Below are positions 1 through 8,817 of a stretch of 64,000 bases of DNA, in pieces. Position numbers and translations under genes: made by a program. The stretch spans positions 124,001-188,000 of the forward strand of contig NZ_FNRA01000012.1 in assembly GCF_900107535.1 (NCBI RefSeq). Reading direction: 5' to 3'. Positions within the stretch are counted from its first letter, which is position 1; every line of letters starts with the position of its first letter. The notes under the pieces were generated by a model. It searched no databases. It was not told the origin of the DNA and saw only the letters and a list, made by a program, of their open reading frames with translations. This DNA is from Pedobacter hartonius. GTDB taxonomy: Bacteria > Bacteroidota > Bacteroidia > Sphingobacteriales > Sphingobacteriaceae.

Positions 1-92
1 GTGAAAATGCAGATTCTGACCTCTTCAATTTTTCTTTTTAATATTTCAATATTTTTTTCGTTTTTCATGTCGAATGTTTTCCTACTAAACAT
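1..92 (-). CDS. N-terminal fragment of a small protein cut by the window edge
   Basis: A minus-strand frame starts at an ATG at 92-90 and stays open to base 1. A second in-frame ATG lies at 68-66. The visible start is rich in Lys, Glu and Ile (MKNEKNIEILKRK follows the second Met). An AGGAGG lies directly before the first ATG with no spacing, which favours the second ATG. The N-terminus is loosely reminiscent of general-stress PNPOx-fold proteins, but this is a weak guess. Most of the gene lies outside the window. Confidence 0.4.
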   Translation of the reverse strand, partial: MFSRKTFDMKNEKNIEILKRKIEEVRICIF

Positions 93-120
93 CCTCCTGC
101 TGAATTTGTTTTCCAGGAGA

Positions 121-597
121 CTATAAGCTGATGTGAGCAATGATCTTGCCGAGGTACTCTTCATCTACGCTGTCAAAATGAGATAACTCTGCGCTGTCTG
201 CATCTAGCACTCCTATTACTTCCCCATCTTTCAACAGTGGTAATACGATCTCTGATCTTGAAGCGGAGCTGCAGGCAATATGCCCGGGGAACTGGTCCAC
301 GTCATCCACAATAAAAGTTTTAGCTTCCAGCCAGGCCGCGCCGCATACCCCTTTGCCTTTCCTGATCCTTGTACATGCAACCGGTCCCTGGAAAGGTCCT
401 AAAACCAGTTCCTCATTTTTTACCAGGTAAAAGCCGATCCATAACCAGCCGAACTGTTCCTTCAGCGCCGCAGCTACATTTGCCAGGTTTGCGGTAAGGT
501 CTTCCTCGCCGTTAATGAGTGCTTCGATCTGCGGTAACAATGATTGATACTGCCGTTCTTTACTTTCACTTTTTATAATTACTAAATCTTCTGCCAT
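121..597 (-). CDS. msrC: Free methionine-(R)-sulfoxide reductase (GAF-domain fRMsr)
   Basis: This 158-residue single GAF-domain protein should reduce free L-methionine-(R)-sulfoxide in the cytoplasm, as part of oxidative damage repair. The three family cysteines are visible at C75 (VACTRIRKG), C85 (GVCGAAW) and C109 (HIACSSASRSE). Their spacing of 10 and 24 residues is the same as the C84/C94/C118 set of the E. coli enzyme. Length is normal for the family. It is on the minus strand and followed after a short gap by the gene fragment at the window edge. The ATG at 597-595 is the only good start. Confidence in function is high because all three catalytic and resolving cysteines are kept. Confidence 0.93.
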   Translation of the reverse strand: MAEDLVIIKSESKERQYQSLLPQIEALINGEEDLTANLANVAAALKEQFGWLWIGFYLVKNEELVLGPFQGPVACTRIRKGKGVCGAAWLEAKTFIVDDVDQFPGHIACSSASRSEIVLPLLKDGEVIGVLDADSAELSHFDSVDEEYLGKIIAHISL

Positions 598-709
598 TGT
601 TGCGGGTATATGAAATGATAAAATTAAGCAATTGGTGATACAACTACGTAAAGCATGCGTAATATTGTTAGATTTGGGCGGGTAATACCAATGAATTTAA
701 CCGAGATCA

Positions 710-961
710 ATGAGAGTAATTGCAGAACTGCCACATCCCGAATGTAAAATAACTTTGTTCAACATGAACCAGAAGTACATTGTAAAATTTGAACAGGGAA
801 CATTAGAACAAAGCTATAAATTATCAGAAATTGACCTGAGCGGAGGGGGAGCAAATGAGATCTTTCAGATCCTTGATGAAGCTTTTATTGCCACCGTGGT
901 AGACAGGTTTAAGGCCATGCGGACGGATTTCTCAGCAGCTTACAAGAGGCAGCAGTATTAA
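710..961 (+). CDS. Small conserved-looking hypothetical protein (83 aa)
   Basis: An 83-residue soluble protein with no signal peptide or membrane segment. I do not recognise a domain. It has alternating strands in the first half, a Gly-rich turn (DLSGGGANEI) near the middle and a basic helical C-terminus ending in KRQQY. Start at ATG 710; codon use looks like that of its neighbours. It stands alone between divergent msrC and a long AT-rich gap with two hairpins, so it is probably monocistronic. Confidence 0.65.
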   Translation: MRVIAELPHPECKITLFNMNQKYIVKFEQGTLEQSYKLSEIDLSGGGANEIFQILDEAFIATVVDRFKAMRTDFSAAYKRQQY

Positions 962-1299
962 TACATATAAAACCTGTAACTAACTGTATAATAGAATAAA
1001 ATATAGCTAAACAATATTTTATTCTGCATTTTTCACAGATTTTAATTTATTTCGGTGCCGCATTATAAAGCCTTAATTGACAACAACTGCGTTAACTAAC
1101 AGAATTACTGTCCATTAATATGTATCATAGAATTATATTTGGTAAATAAAAACAGCCAAATATAATTTTGTTTCACTTCAGAATGATAAATGCTGCCATT
1201 TCATAGAAACGACTGGAAAAGCATTAAACAGCATAGGTGTGATTGTATTTAAACATTAACTTAACCTTGCTGTTGTATCTTTACACCACAACCATACCC
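961..1299. other. Gene-free AT-rich spacer with two perfect hairpins
   Basis: No coding frame is convincing in this stretch. It holds a 12-bp perfect inverted repeat at 993-1004/1014-1025 (AGAATAAAATAT and complement, 9-nt loop) and another at 1131-1142/1156-1167 (AATTATATTTGG and complement, 13-nt loop). A -7-like box TATCTTTA lies at 1276-1283, before the next gene. The first hairpin may end transcription of the 83-aa gene. The role of the second is unknown. Confidence 0.6.
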
Positions 1300-1941
1300 A
1301 TGAATATCTACTTCCGCGCTTTGTTTACAATTACCTTTCTTTTATCATTTTCAAGATCATCATTTTCACAGGACACTCCCCTTCGCATTGATAAGTTTTA
1401 CACCATGAGCGGATTTGGATTTTCCATTCCTACGGGTGGCAGCGCCGCTTTTATGAGGCCAAAATTCTCCACCACTATCGGCACAAACATCGGCCTTGGG
1501 AATGGTCATTTATTCCTGTATCCGAAGTTAAGCCTGCACGTATTCGGGTACGATAATGCACTGATTGGAAAGAACTCCAATTACGAACTGGAAAAAGGAC
1601 GCGCTACTACTTATCTGCTGAACGTGGCACTAGGCTACCGGAAGATCGTCCGGAGTTTTGCTTTCTATGGCTTTTTAGGTGGTGGTGGAGGGTTTGTACT
1701 TACGCCGAGGATTATGGTCAGCCAGGAGACCAATATGGCCGTCTTAAACAACAAAACCAACCATATGGGGATCATAGAACCGGGAGCAGGAATAGAATAC
1801 AATATCGGAGGTGCCAACGTGTTTATCGAAACCAGCTATATGCATGGCATAGGCAATATCGGGAACAGGCCGTTTAATGCGATACCTGTCACTATCGGTA
1901 TTAAACCTAACTTAAGCAGGGCATTCAGAAAAAAGAAATAA
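1300..1941 (+). CDS. Predicted secreted or outer-membrane beta-barrel protein
   Basis: About 213 residues with a classical signal peptide (basic start, Phe/Leu-rich core, likely cleavage after SFS). The mature part alternates short hydrophobic strands with Gly-rich turns, including GFLGGGGGFVL, and has strands such as IGTNIGLGNGHLFLYPKLSLH; this fits an outer-membrane beta-barrel but no specific family is recognised. I start it at ATG 1300 rather than at the upstream TTG (1243), because a -7 promoter box (TATCTTTA, 1276-1283) lies between them and the signal peptide begins at 1300. It converges on the sensor kinase gene with only 9 nt between their ends. Confidence 0.75.
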   Translation: MNIYFRALFTITFLLSFSRSSFSQDTPLRIDKFYTMSGFGFSIPTGGSAAFMRPKFSTTIGTNIGLGNGHLFLYPKLSLHVFGYDNALIGKNSNYELEKGRATTYLLNVALGYRKIVRSFAFYGFLGGGGGFVLTPRIMVSQETNMAVLNNKTNHMGIIEPGAGIEYNIGGANVFIETSYMHGIGNIGNRPFNAIPVTIGIKPNLSRAFRKKK

Positions 1942-1950
1942 TTGGGAATA

Positions 1951-3981
1951 TCAGGCTTCTTCCATCAGTGAGGCCTCTATTGCTGAAGATGCCTCACTGA
2001 TAAACTTAAGGATGTTGAAACGAAGTATGATACATTCATTTTTCTTGCTTACTTTCAGCATACCGCCATTCTTTTCCACGAAATCACGGCAGAGATGAAG
2101 GCCGAGGCCAATTCCCCGCTCGTTGGAAGTCCCATAGGAAGACTCATTCCTTTCTTTGTGTATCAGCCGGTCTATGTTGATGGTATCGGAAATCGGATTG
2201 CAGACATCCACGTAGATAAAATTCGAATTGCCCCAGATCCTGATATGAATGTGATAACCCAGCGGTGTGAACTTAATCGCATTGTCGATCAGGTTGCGCA
2301 TCACGAGGTTGATCTGGTTCAGATCGGCAAATACGTCGGCGTCATCATCCACCACAACCTCTGTTTTGATATTCTTTTTCCGGATTAGCGGCTGATAAAC
2401 GAGCATCAGATCTTCCACCATTACCCGCATGTTGAACCTCGACGGTGAGGTAATAATGCCCTTCATCTGGCTTTGCGCCCAATACAGAAGGTTATTTAAT
2501 GTGTTATGGATATTATCGACATTTTTGCGGCTGTCGTTCAGCAGCTTTTTAACATCCTCAAAGGTAAGCAGGTTCATATCATTGAGCGAGAACAGGCTGA
2601 TCAGACTGTTGAACGGGCTCCTCAGGTCATGAGCAATGATAGAAAAGATCCTTGTTTTATCTGCATTGGCCTGTTCAAGGGATTGCACCAGCTTCTTCAA
2701 TGCCCTGGTGCGTGATTCAACGATCTTTTCCAGGCGTTCGTTCTGGCTGCCGATCAGGTAAAGGTTTTCCTCCTGAACCTTCAGCTGATCGGCCTGGCCC
2801 TGCAGCTTTGATTTCTTCATCTCGCGCAGCCTGTCACCCAGTGCCAGGGAAAGCAGGAGCAGTTCAAAGATAAACCCCAGGGGCATCAGGTGGAATGACG
2901 ATTCGTTATACGGAAAGAAACCCGCCAAGGACAGTACCGTCCACACCGTTGTCAGGCATACAAAAGACCAGGCAAAGATATAATACAGCGCCAGCTTATA
3001 GCCGTTGACATAGGCCGTTATGCCAAGTCCCAATAAGGTTAGGGCTGTAAATGCCGACAAAAACTGTGATATATCAGATCCTACAGCTTTATATCCAAGC
3101 ATTGATATCACAATCAGCGTTAGCCAGGCGACTGACAGTACCCGGACCAGCTTCACTGAACAGGGCAACACCGCCTTCAAATTCAGGAACCGGTTAGAAA
3201 AAGCTATACCGGCCATAGAACCTATGCCCAGGAAAATATGCGGATGGGTATTGATGTAGTGCCTGAAATTTTCGTTCAGCAGGTAGCTGTATCCGCGGAA
3301 ATAGAAGATGAGGAAAATGAACAGGCCCAGGATGCGGATGCTGTAGTATAAATAAGTGAGGTCTCTGGATTTGACATATACCGACATATTGAAGAGCAAC
3401 AGCGCCAGCAGGATACCTATGCTGATCGCTTCTAAACTGTCAATCGCATTGATGCCGGCAATCAGCCTCTGGGAAAGGGCAATTTTCAGGGGAGCAAAAA
3501 GGATATTATTCGTTCTTAACCTCAGGTAAATAGTCTCTGTTTTACCTGGATACGCACTTATAGGTAAACTGAAAATATAGTTGTTGGCGGTAATTACCTT
3601 AGGGTTCAGTGCGGCAGTGCTGCCGGAATGTATCCTGCTGTATTTACCCGGGCTATCCTGTGCATAAAAGTCTATCTCTTCGATACTGGAGATATCCAGT
3701 ATCAGGAAGGCATTGTCGCGGCTCCTGTTGATATAGGAACACTTTACCCAGTATGCTGCAGCGGTATTACCAAAATTCAGCACATCGGCGTTTGATTTCA
3801 GGAATTTATGCTGCTGATCGGCTTTGATCACCTGCCCCAATGTCAGGCGTCCCCCATTATCTTTCAGATAGGTAACAGATCTTCCCAGGCTTGTGTAAGG
3901 TAAATCTTTTCCAATAACGATCACTTCGCCTTTAGCCGTGCCGGTGACAAGAAAAAGAAGAAGAATGGTTAGAGAACGCAT
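1951..3981 (-). CDS. 7TMR-DISM sensor histidine kinase
   Basis: An inner-membrane two-component sensor. Order, counted from a frame start at 4002: signal peptide, extracellular 7TMR-DISM extracellular domain (about 30-185), seven membrane helices (about 190-395), a coiled coil, HisKA with phospho-acceptor H458 (IIAHDLRSPF), then HATPase with N-box NLIDNAIKF and G-box ERGIGLGLHL. All catalytic motifs are intact. I choose ATG 3981 because a perfect -7 box TACATTTG sits at 4007-4000, overlapping the more upstream possible start at 4002. No response regulator gene is adjacent, so it is an orphan kinase. DISM extracellular domains often bind carbohydrates; the ligand here is unknown. Confidence 0.9.
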   Translation of the reverse strand: MRSLTILLLFLVTGTAKGEVIVIGKDLPYTSLGRSVTYLKDNGGRLTLGQVIKADQQHKFLKSNADVLNFGNTAAAYWVKCSYINRSRDNAFLILDISSIEEIDFYAQDSPGKYSRIHSGSTAALNPKVITANNYIFSLPISAYPGKTETIYLRLRTNNILFAPLKIALSQRLIAGINAIDSLEAISIGILLALLLFNMSVYVKSRDLTYLYYSIRILGLFIFLIFYFRGYSYLLNENFRHYINTHPHIFLGIGSMAGIAFSNRFLNLKAVLPCSVKLVRVLSVAWLTLIVISMLGYKAVGSDISQFLSAFTALTLLGLGITAYVNGYKLALYYIFAWSFVCLTTVWTVLSLAGFFPYNESSFHLMPLGFIFELLLLSLALGDRLREMKKSKLQGQADQLKVQEENLYLIGSQNERLEKIVESRTRALKKLVQSLEQANADKTRIFSIIAHDLRSPFNSLISLFSLNDMNLLTFEDVKKLLNDSRKNVDNIHNTLNNLLYWAQSQMKGIITSPSRFNMRVMVEDLMLVYQPLIRKKNIKTEVVVDDDADVFADLNQINLVMRNLIDNAIKFTPLGYHIHIRIWGNSNFIYVDVCNPISDTINIDRLIHKERNESSYGTSNERGIGLGLHLCRDFVEKNGGMLKVSKKNECIILRFNILKFISEASSAIEASLMEEA

Positions 3982-3999
3982 CAAATTGTGTGTATCTAA

Positions 4000-4007
4000 C
4001 AAATGTA
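4000..4007 (-). promoter_or_regulatory. -7 promoter box before sensor kinase
   Basis: TACATTTG on the minus strand is an exact match to the Bacteroidetes -7 consensus TAnnTTTG, 18 nt before the chosen kinase start. No clear -33 TTTG is seen at the usual spacing. Confidence 0.6.
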
Positions 4008-4074
4008 ACGAATTGCAGCAATATTGATCCGGGTATTTTGCCCCTAATTTAATGGGTATGTTGTGGACAAAAAG

Positions 4075-4100
4075 AGCCTGTCTGATCGATCAGACAGGCT
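4075..4100 (-). terminator. Perfect palindromic terminator after nrdF
   Basis: AGCCTGTCTGATC is followed directly by its exact complement, a 26-base perfect palindrome. Runs of A before and T after give U-tracts in both directions. It lies 20 nt beyond the nrdF stop and before the kinase promoter, so it should end the nrd operon. Confidence 0.85.
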
Positions 4101-4120
4101 TTTTTCTGAAAAGTGAAAGA

Positions 4121-5107
4121 TCAGGAGAATACCGGGTCGGTATCCATTTCGAAATCTTCATCACGGAGATAGATCATCTCCATGCTTTTTTCGTAGTTCG
4201 TAGATTTCTTTGAGAAGAAGTCATGCTGAGTAGTTTCACCATTTAACCCATTTAATACAATGGAGTTAATGGCCTTCACTTCAAAAATTTCTTCAAACCC
4301 TAAGTTCATCATAGCCTTATTCGCATTGTATCGGATATACTCCTTTACATCAGCTGTAAGCCCTACTTCAGTGTATAACTCATCCGTATATTTCAGTTCG
4401 TTTTCGTAAAGTTCCATCAGCAGCTCTGTCAGTTCGGCCTTGCTCTTTTCAGGATCAGGAAGTTTTTTGTAAACATCCTGCGCAAGCAAGCCAACAAACA
4501 CACCGTGAATAGATTCATCGGCGACGATCTTTTTAATGATGTCTGCACTGGCAACCATCTGCCCCTGCCCTGATAACCACAATGGCATAAAGAAACCGCT
4601 ATAGAACAGGAACGTTTCCAGTAATACGGAGGCGGCGAGGCCCATAAATAACGTTTCGTTGCTCACGTTGTCAGCATCCAGGCGCCTGTAGTATTTATCT
4701 ATTGTTGCAGCCTTAAACTGGAGCAGTTTATTGCTTTCTACCCACTCAAACAGTTCATTGATCTCTACTGTGGTAGCCACTGTAGTAAAGATTGTAGAAT
4801 AGGATTTTGCATGGATAGCCTCCATCATACACATAAACGACAATACGGCTTTATTCTGCAGCCCGTCGATATGATCCAGCAGCTTTGGCATCCCCGTATG
4901 GCTCTGCAGCGTATCCAGCAGCGTAAGGCCGCCTAATGCTTTCTTATAAGCCTCCTGGATTTCAGGAGGAAGTGTTTTCCAGATATCAATATCTTTTGAT
5001 GGGATATATTCGGTATCAACCCAGAACTGGCGTAAGTTCTGCTCCCAGAACATGCCCGCATAATCATTCTCGGGCGTATTCCAGTTTACTGCTTTATAAT
5101 TGCTCAT
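4121..5107 (-). CDS. nrdF: Class Ib ribonucleotide reductase, small subunit
   Basis: The 328-residue radical-generating subunit of the aerobic class Ib reductase, which makes dNTPs with NrdE. The dimetal ligands can be read as D65, E96, H99, E164, E198 and H201, and the radical tyrosine as Y103 in HAKSYS. The spacing agrees with the known NrdF proteins. Presence of nrdI and an nrdH-like gene in the operon supports class Ib with a manganese or iron tyrosyl cofactor. It is last in the operon, 24 nt after nrdE, and ends at a strong palindromic terminator. Confidence 0.96.
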   Translation of the reverse strand: MSNYKAVNWNTPENDYAGMFWEQNLRQFWVDTEYIPSKDIDIWKTLPPEIQEAYKKALGGLTLLDTLQSHTGMPKLLDHIDGLQNKAVLSFMCMMEAIHAKSYSTIFTTVATTVEINELFEWVESNKLLQFKAATIDKYYRRLDADNVSNETLFMGLAASVLLETFLFYSGFFMPLWLSGQGQMVASADIIKKIVADESIHGVFVGLLAQDVYKKLPDPEKSKAELTELLMELYENELKYTDELYTEVGLTADVKEYIRYNANKAMMNLGFEEIFEVKAINSIVLNGLNGETTQHDFFSKKSTNYEKSMEMIYLRDEDFEMDTDPVFS

Positions 5108-5131
5108 CTTTTTGTTTCTTAAATATTGGGT

Positions 5132-7222
5132 TTACACTGAACAAGACACACATTCATCAATACCGGCTTTACGGGTACGGGTATAATAAAGCGATTTTAA
5201 CCCCATTTTGTGTGCATAGATGTAATACTTTGCAATATCCCGTGTAGTATCCTTCGTATTGGTATGCAGGATGGTAGAGATACCCTGATCCACGTGTTTC
5301 TGAATCACGGAGATCAGCCGGAGTACATTCTTCTGATCCATATCGTATGCAGATTTGTAGAAGAAGTAATTGTCGTTATTCAGATAAGGCATTGGATAAT
5401 ATGTGGTACTGTCGCCATATTCCCTTACCTCTATCACATCCACTACAGGCATTACAGATGCCGTAGCATTCATGATATATGATGTAGACTGATTAGGGGC
5501 GATGGCCAGCCTGTACGCATGAAAGATACCATGTTCTTTCACGTCATTCATGAGCTGGGTCCAATCGGCCGCGGTTGGAATCTCCACTCCCTCAAACAAG
5601 GCGGCGATCTTCTCATTTACTGGAACGATGTCTTTAGCGATGTACTGTGTAAAGTAATTTCCGTTTGCATATTCCGAAGCTTTGAAGCCTACAAAGGTTT
5701 CTTTCCTTTCCCTGGCAATCTCCATCGAGCTTTGCAGCGAATAGAAATTCACCATCATAAAAAATACATTACAGAAGTCCAGCGCTTCCTTGCTTTCATA
5801 CATAATGAAATTCTTGGCCAGGAAACCATGCAGGTTCATTGCGCCAAGGCCCACGCTGTGCAGCTCTTTATTTGCTTTCTGAACCGAAGGTACCATTGCA
5901 ATATTAGTGATGTCTGAGACGATGGTAAGCGATCGCATGGCTGTTTTTACCGCTTCCCTGATCCTTTTGTTGTCCATTACCGTAGCGATGTTCAATGAGC
6001 CAAGGTTGCAGGAGATGCCGTAACGGATTTTATCTTCGGTACCGTAGATCTCAATATCAGATACATCTGAGATCTGCATGATCTCGGTACAGAGGTTGGA
6101 GAACTTCACGTTTCCGATGTCCTTCAGCGCATGGCTTCTGTTTGCATTCCCTTTGAAGAACAGGTAGGGGTATCCGCTTTCTTTTTGTGTCTGCGCAATT
6201 TTCACCATCAGGTGGCGGGCATTCACTTTTTTCTTTTTCACTGCAGGATTGGTGACCAGTTCTTCGTACATCTCGTCCATATCCATCTCATCCAGGTATT
6301 TGCCGTACTGCTTTAATACGGTATGGGGATGGAAAAGGTAGCAGGCTTCATCTTTTTCTGCAAGCTCCATGAACTTATCAGGAACAACTACACCGATTGA
6401 AAGTGATTTGATCCTTACTTTCTCATCTACGTTGATCTTTTTACAGTCCAGAAATTCCTCGATATCGGTATGAAATACATTCAGGTATACCGCTCCTGCT
6501 CCGGGACGCTGTCCGAGCTGATTGGCATAGGAGAATGTATCTTCGAGGATTTTCATGATCGGAAGTACACCACCGGCGCGGCCTTCCACATCTTTAATGG
6601 ATTCGCCCCTGGCGCGGATCTTAGACAGGTTGAAAGAAACCCCACCGCCTATTGAAGAGAGTTTCATCGCCGAGTCTATGGCGTACCCGATACCGTTTAG
6701 ATTGTCGCCAATCTCGTCCAGAAAACAGGAAACCAGTTCACCTGAACGTTTTTTTCCTGAGTTCAGGAAAGTTGGTGTCGCGGGCTGATATTCCTGATTG
6801 ATGAGCATCTCTGCATATTCGCGCGCCTGTTTTACATCTCCTCTGGCGAGGAAAAGGGAAACTGCAACCACGCGGTCTTCATAACGCTCCAGGAACTTCT
6901 CTCCGCTGTCATCTCTCAATGCATAACTCTGGAAGAACTTAAATGCGCTCATAAAGGACTGGAACCTGAATTTCTTTGCATAGACCATGTCATACACTTC
7001 CTGCATCTGCTCAAAGGTGTACCACTGGTAAAAATCTATATAATATTCCTGTTCAATCAGATAGTCGATCTTTTCTTTCAGCGTGTAAAAAAAAACAGTG
7101 TTTTTGTTGACATAGTCAAGAAAATAGGAACGTACGGCATCCTTATCTTTACCGAGGCTAAATTCGTCGTCGTTTTTAACCATGATCTCGTTGTTAAGCA
7201 AGATCCATTTTTTAGTTACCAT
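5132..7222 (-). CDS. nrdE: Class Ib ribonucleotide reductase, large subunit
   Basis: The 696-residue catalytic subunit that reduces ribonucleoside diphosphates. Visible landmarks are the active-site cysteines in GELVSCFLDE and SNLCTEI and the C-terminal redox pair ECVSCSV that accepts electrons from NrdH. The size is typical of NrdE, and there is no long N-terminal ATP-cone as in class Ia NrdA. Two N-terminal Met codons (7222 and 7183) are possible; the first lies 5 nt after the nrdI stop. The operon order is nrdH, nrdI, nrdE, nrdF. Confidence 0.95.
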   Translation of the reverse strand: MVTKKWILLNNEIMVKNDDEFSLGKDKDAVRSYFLDYVNKNTVFFYTLKEKIDYLIEQEYYIDFYQWYTFEQMQEVYDMVYAKKFRFQSFMSAFKFFQSYALRDDSGEKFLERYEDRVVAVSLFLARGDVKQAREYAEMLINQEYQPATPTFLNSGKKRSGELVSCFLDEIGDNLNGIGYAIDSAMKLSSIGGGVSFNLSKIRARGESIKDVEGRAGGVLPIMKILEDTFSYANQLGQRPGAGAVYLNVFHTDIEEFLDCKKINVDEKVRIKSLSIGVVVPDKFMELAEKDEACYLFHPHTVLKQYGKYLDEMDMDEMYEELVTNPAVKKKKVNARHLMVKIAQTQKESGYPYLFFKGNANRSHALKDIGNVKFSNLCTEIMQISDVSDIEIYGTEDKIRYGISCNLGSLNIATVMDNKRIREAVKTAMRSLTIVSDITNIAMVPSVQKANKELHSVGLGAMNLHGFLAKNFIMYESKEALDFCNVFFMMVNFYSLQSSMEIARERKETFVGFKASEYANGNYFTQYIAKDIVPVNEKIAALFEGVEIPTAADWTQLMNDVKEHGIFHAYRLAIAPNQSTSYIMNATASVMPVVDVIEVREYGDSTTYYPMPYLNNDNYFFYKSAYDMDQKNVLRLISVIQKHVDQGISTILHTNTKDTTRDIAKYYIYAHKMGLKSLYYTRTRKAGIDECVSCSV

Positions 7223-7227
7223 ATATT

Positions 7228-7590
7228 TTAGCCCTCTATATTATCTATAAATTTTTGAATGTCTGCCATGGTGCCCGAAAGCTCGAACTTCATCAGTACC
7301 GGCAGTTTAAACCGGGTAGAGATCTTTGTTGCTGCCAGCCCATAATTAGGGCCCCAGTTTTTATTGCCACTGGAGGTTACCGACTTGATCATACTGCTGT
7401 TCTCTTCCAGAAAACGAAGCGTAGAAAGCGGCACTTCTCCGAACCCTGTGGTATAAGTAATCAGGTGACCTGCGTGCAGGGGTCTGAAGGAAGCGTCGAT
7501 CTTCAGAATACTCCAGTCCCGGTGCAGCTTCAGCCGGTTTACAAAGCGCTCAACATTTCCCGTTTTACTATCGTAATAAATCCAGGTCAT
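7228..7590 (-). CDS. nrdI: Flavodoxin-like NrdI protein
   Basis: A 120-residue flavodoxin-fold protein that helps assemble the dimanganese-tyrosyl cofactor of NrdF. The FMN loops are visible as YYDSKTGNVERF near the start, TYTTGFGEVP in the middle and TSSGNKNWGPNYG toward the end. It lies between the nrdH-like gene and nrdE, with 5 nt to nrdE. Family and context agree, so confidence is high. Confidence 0.95.
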   Translation of the reverse strand: MTWIYYDSKTGNVERFVNRLKLHRDWSILKIDASFRPLHAGHLITYTTGFGEVPLSTLRFLEENSSMIKSVTSSGNKNWGPNYGLAATKISTRFKLPVLMKFELSGTMADIQKFIDNIEG

Positions 7591-7611
7591 CGGCTTTTGT
7601 GCTGTGAATTC

Positions 7612-7854
7612 TTAACTTGCCAGTAAGGCAGATAATTCTTCGGGTTTAAAACCAATCACACGCGAAAGCTCCTGCTCCTGTTCCAGCAGGATTACCGTCG
7701 GGACTGAACGGACACGGAACTGCATAGCCAGTTCAGGCTGGTTAAATGGATTGATCGTTTCATAAACGATACCTTTTCTGTCCAGGTATTCTGAAACCAT
7801 ATTGCAGGGATTGCAATCGTCTTTTTCGAATTTGATGATTCTTTTTGTGCTCAT
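7612..7854 (-). CDS. nrdH: Glutaredoxin/thioredoxin-like NrdH protein
   Basis: A small thioredoxin-fold electron donor, 80 residues from the chosen ATG at 7854. The redox motif is CNPC near the N-terminus, and the cis-Pro loop is SVPTVIL. A start at 7887 would add 11 poorly folded residues (with LIKKPSQ) that the family lacks. It is first in the nrd operon, so it most likely reduces the NrdE C-terminal cysteines. It diverges from classical NrdH (CVQC) in its active-site pair, so a general thioredoxin role is the alternative. Confidence 0.85.
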   Translation of the reverse strand: MSTKRIIKFEKDDCNPCNMVSEYLDRKGIVYETINPFNQPELAMQFRVRSVPTVILLEQEQELSRVIGFKPEELSALLAS

Positions 7855-7887
7855 TTGCGAAGGTTTTTTAATTAAATCAGCCCTCAT

Positions 7888-8261
7888 GCCGACCTATTTT
7901 AGCGGAGATCAAAAATGCAAATTTCAGCTTAGACCGATTCCAAATGTTATCAACACCAGTGGAAAATACACCTTTAATTATGACTGATTATTTACTAAAA
8001 ATTCAATAAAATGGTTATGCTGAATATAAACATGTTTCGCAACGCACTCGGAAAAAGAGAATTACAGAAAAAATATCATATCTTGAAAGACGCCTGAAAG
8101 TTGTTAGTAACTCGTTTTAGCAACTGCTAATGTTAGAAAAAATAAATGCAAAAGTTCTCCTGGAAAATGGTGTAAAAACACATGTCTGAAGGAGCTGGGT
8201 GGAATGGCGAAATATGTTCAAAAGATTATGTAATCCCTTGTTATTTAGGGGGTATATCAGC
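7888..8261. other. AT-rich upstream region of the nrd operon
   Basis: No credible gene. It should carry the nrd promoter for minus-strand transcription, but I find no exact TAnnTTTG box and no NrdR-box pair (acaCwAtATaTwGtgt). No cobalamin riboswitch is apparent. Confidence 0.5.
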
Positions 8262-8355
8262 TGTTGTTTAAGTGGACCGGGATTTTGTTGCTTCGCTGAT
8301 TCAGGAAGTATATTGCGTGTTGCTTTAGTGGACCGGGATTATCTGGCTTCGCTGA
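8262..8355. repeat. Two tandem 38-nt direct repeats
   Basis: Copies at 8262-8299 and 8318-8355 share the core AGTGGACCGGGATT and the end CTTCGCTGA, with 5 mismatches in 38 and a period of 56 nt. They lie in non-coding DNA next to two large hairpins. Confidence 0.85.
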
Positions 8356-8437
8356 AAAATTGGTATGCTGTATTCCGGCTGCATTAATTCGCTGCGCGAA
8401 AGAACGACTAGGCCGGAATACAGCATATCAAATTTTT
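8355..8437. repeat. Large hairpin 1 (about 24-bp stem)
   Basis: The arms share TATGCTGTATTCCGGC and its complement, extended by A-rich and T-rich ends with one bulged base. The 32-nt loop contains a small second hairpin, TTCGC-TGC-GCGAA. Confidence 0.85.
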
Positions 8438-8632
8438 TAAAGCTTATCCTGAGGGATCTCCTAAACAACCGTACTAACCCGGTCGGCCAGCCATCCGGTC
8501 AAACCGAAACCACAGTAAACCTATCTCCGGCCTTCATATCCTGCATGGTATACCGGAAAATTCCAGTGCAATCGGTTTGCCGGGCAATTTAACAAGCCGC
8601 CCTGCATGGCCATCATGCTATTGGAGGAACTT

Positions 8633-8714
8633 AAAAAAAAAGGATAGCTGTTTCGATGCCTTCTCTGCTGCGCTTCAGCAGCAGGCAGCATTGAAACAGC
8701 TATCCTTTTTTTTT
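8633..8714 (-). terminator. Large hairpin 2, likely bidirectional terminator
   Basis: Nine A, GGATAGCTGTTTC and a short extension pair with the complementary arm ending in nine T. The apex carries CTGCTG-CGCTT-CAGCAG. It lies about 100 nt beyond the stop of the minus-strand GLPGLI gene and has a U-run in either direction, so it can end that transcript. Confidence 0.75.
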
Positions 8715-8817
8715 CAGCGAAGCCTGAATCATCTTAAACATCCTGCTGAAAAGCATCCCGCAGGAAAGCACCTCAGCCAATCAAATGCCAATAGCATCAG
8801 CCGGCAGTACGCCTGGA

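Larger units (their letters stand above)
8345..8724. repeat. Non-coding element bounded by a 15-bp inverted repeat and holding two large hairpins
   Basis: GGCTTCGCTGAAAAA at 8345-8359 recurs as its exact reverse complement at 8710-8724. Inside are hairpin 1 (8355-8379 with 8412-8437) and hairpin 2 (8633-8660 with 8684-8714). Short frames run through the segment but are broken and have no protein-like composition. It resembles a MITE-like or REP-like intergenic element. No target-site duplication is clear. A plain double terminator is the alternative for hairpin 2. Confidence 0.6.

Noticed and set aside
7888..8100. NrdR box or cobalamin riboswitch before the nrd operon
   Set aside because: No acaCwAtATaTwGtgt-like pair and no B12-box were found.
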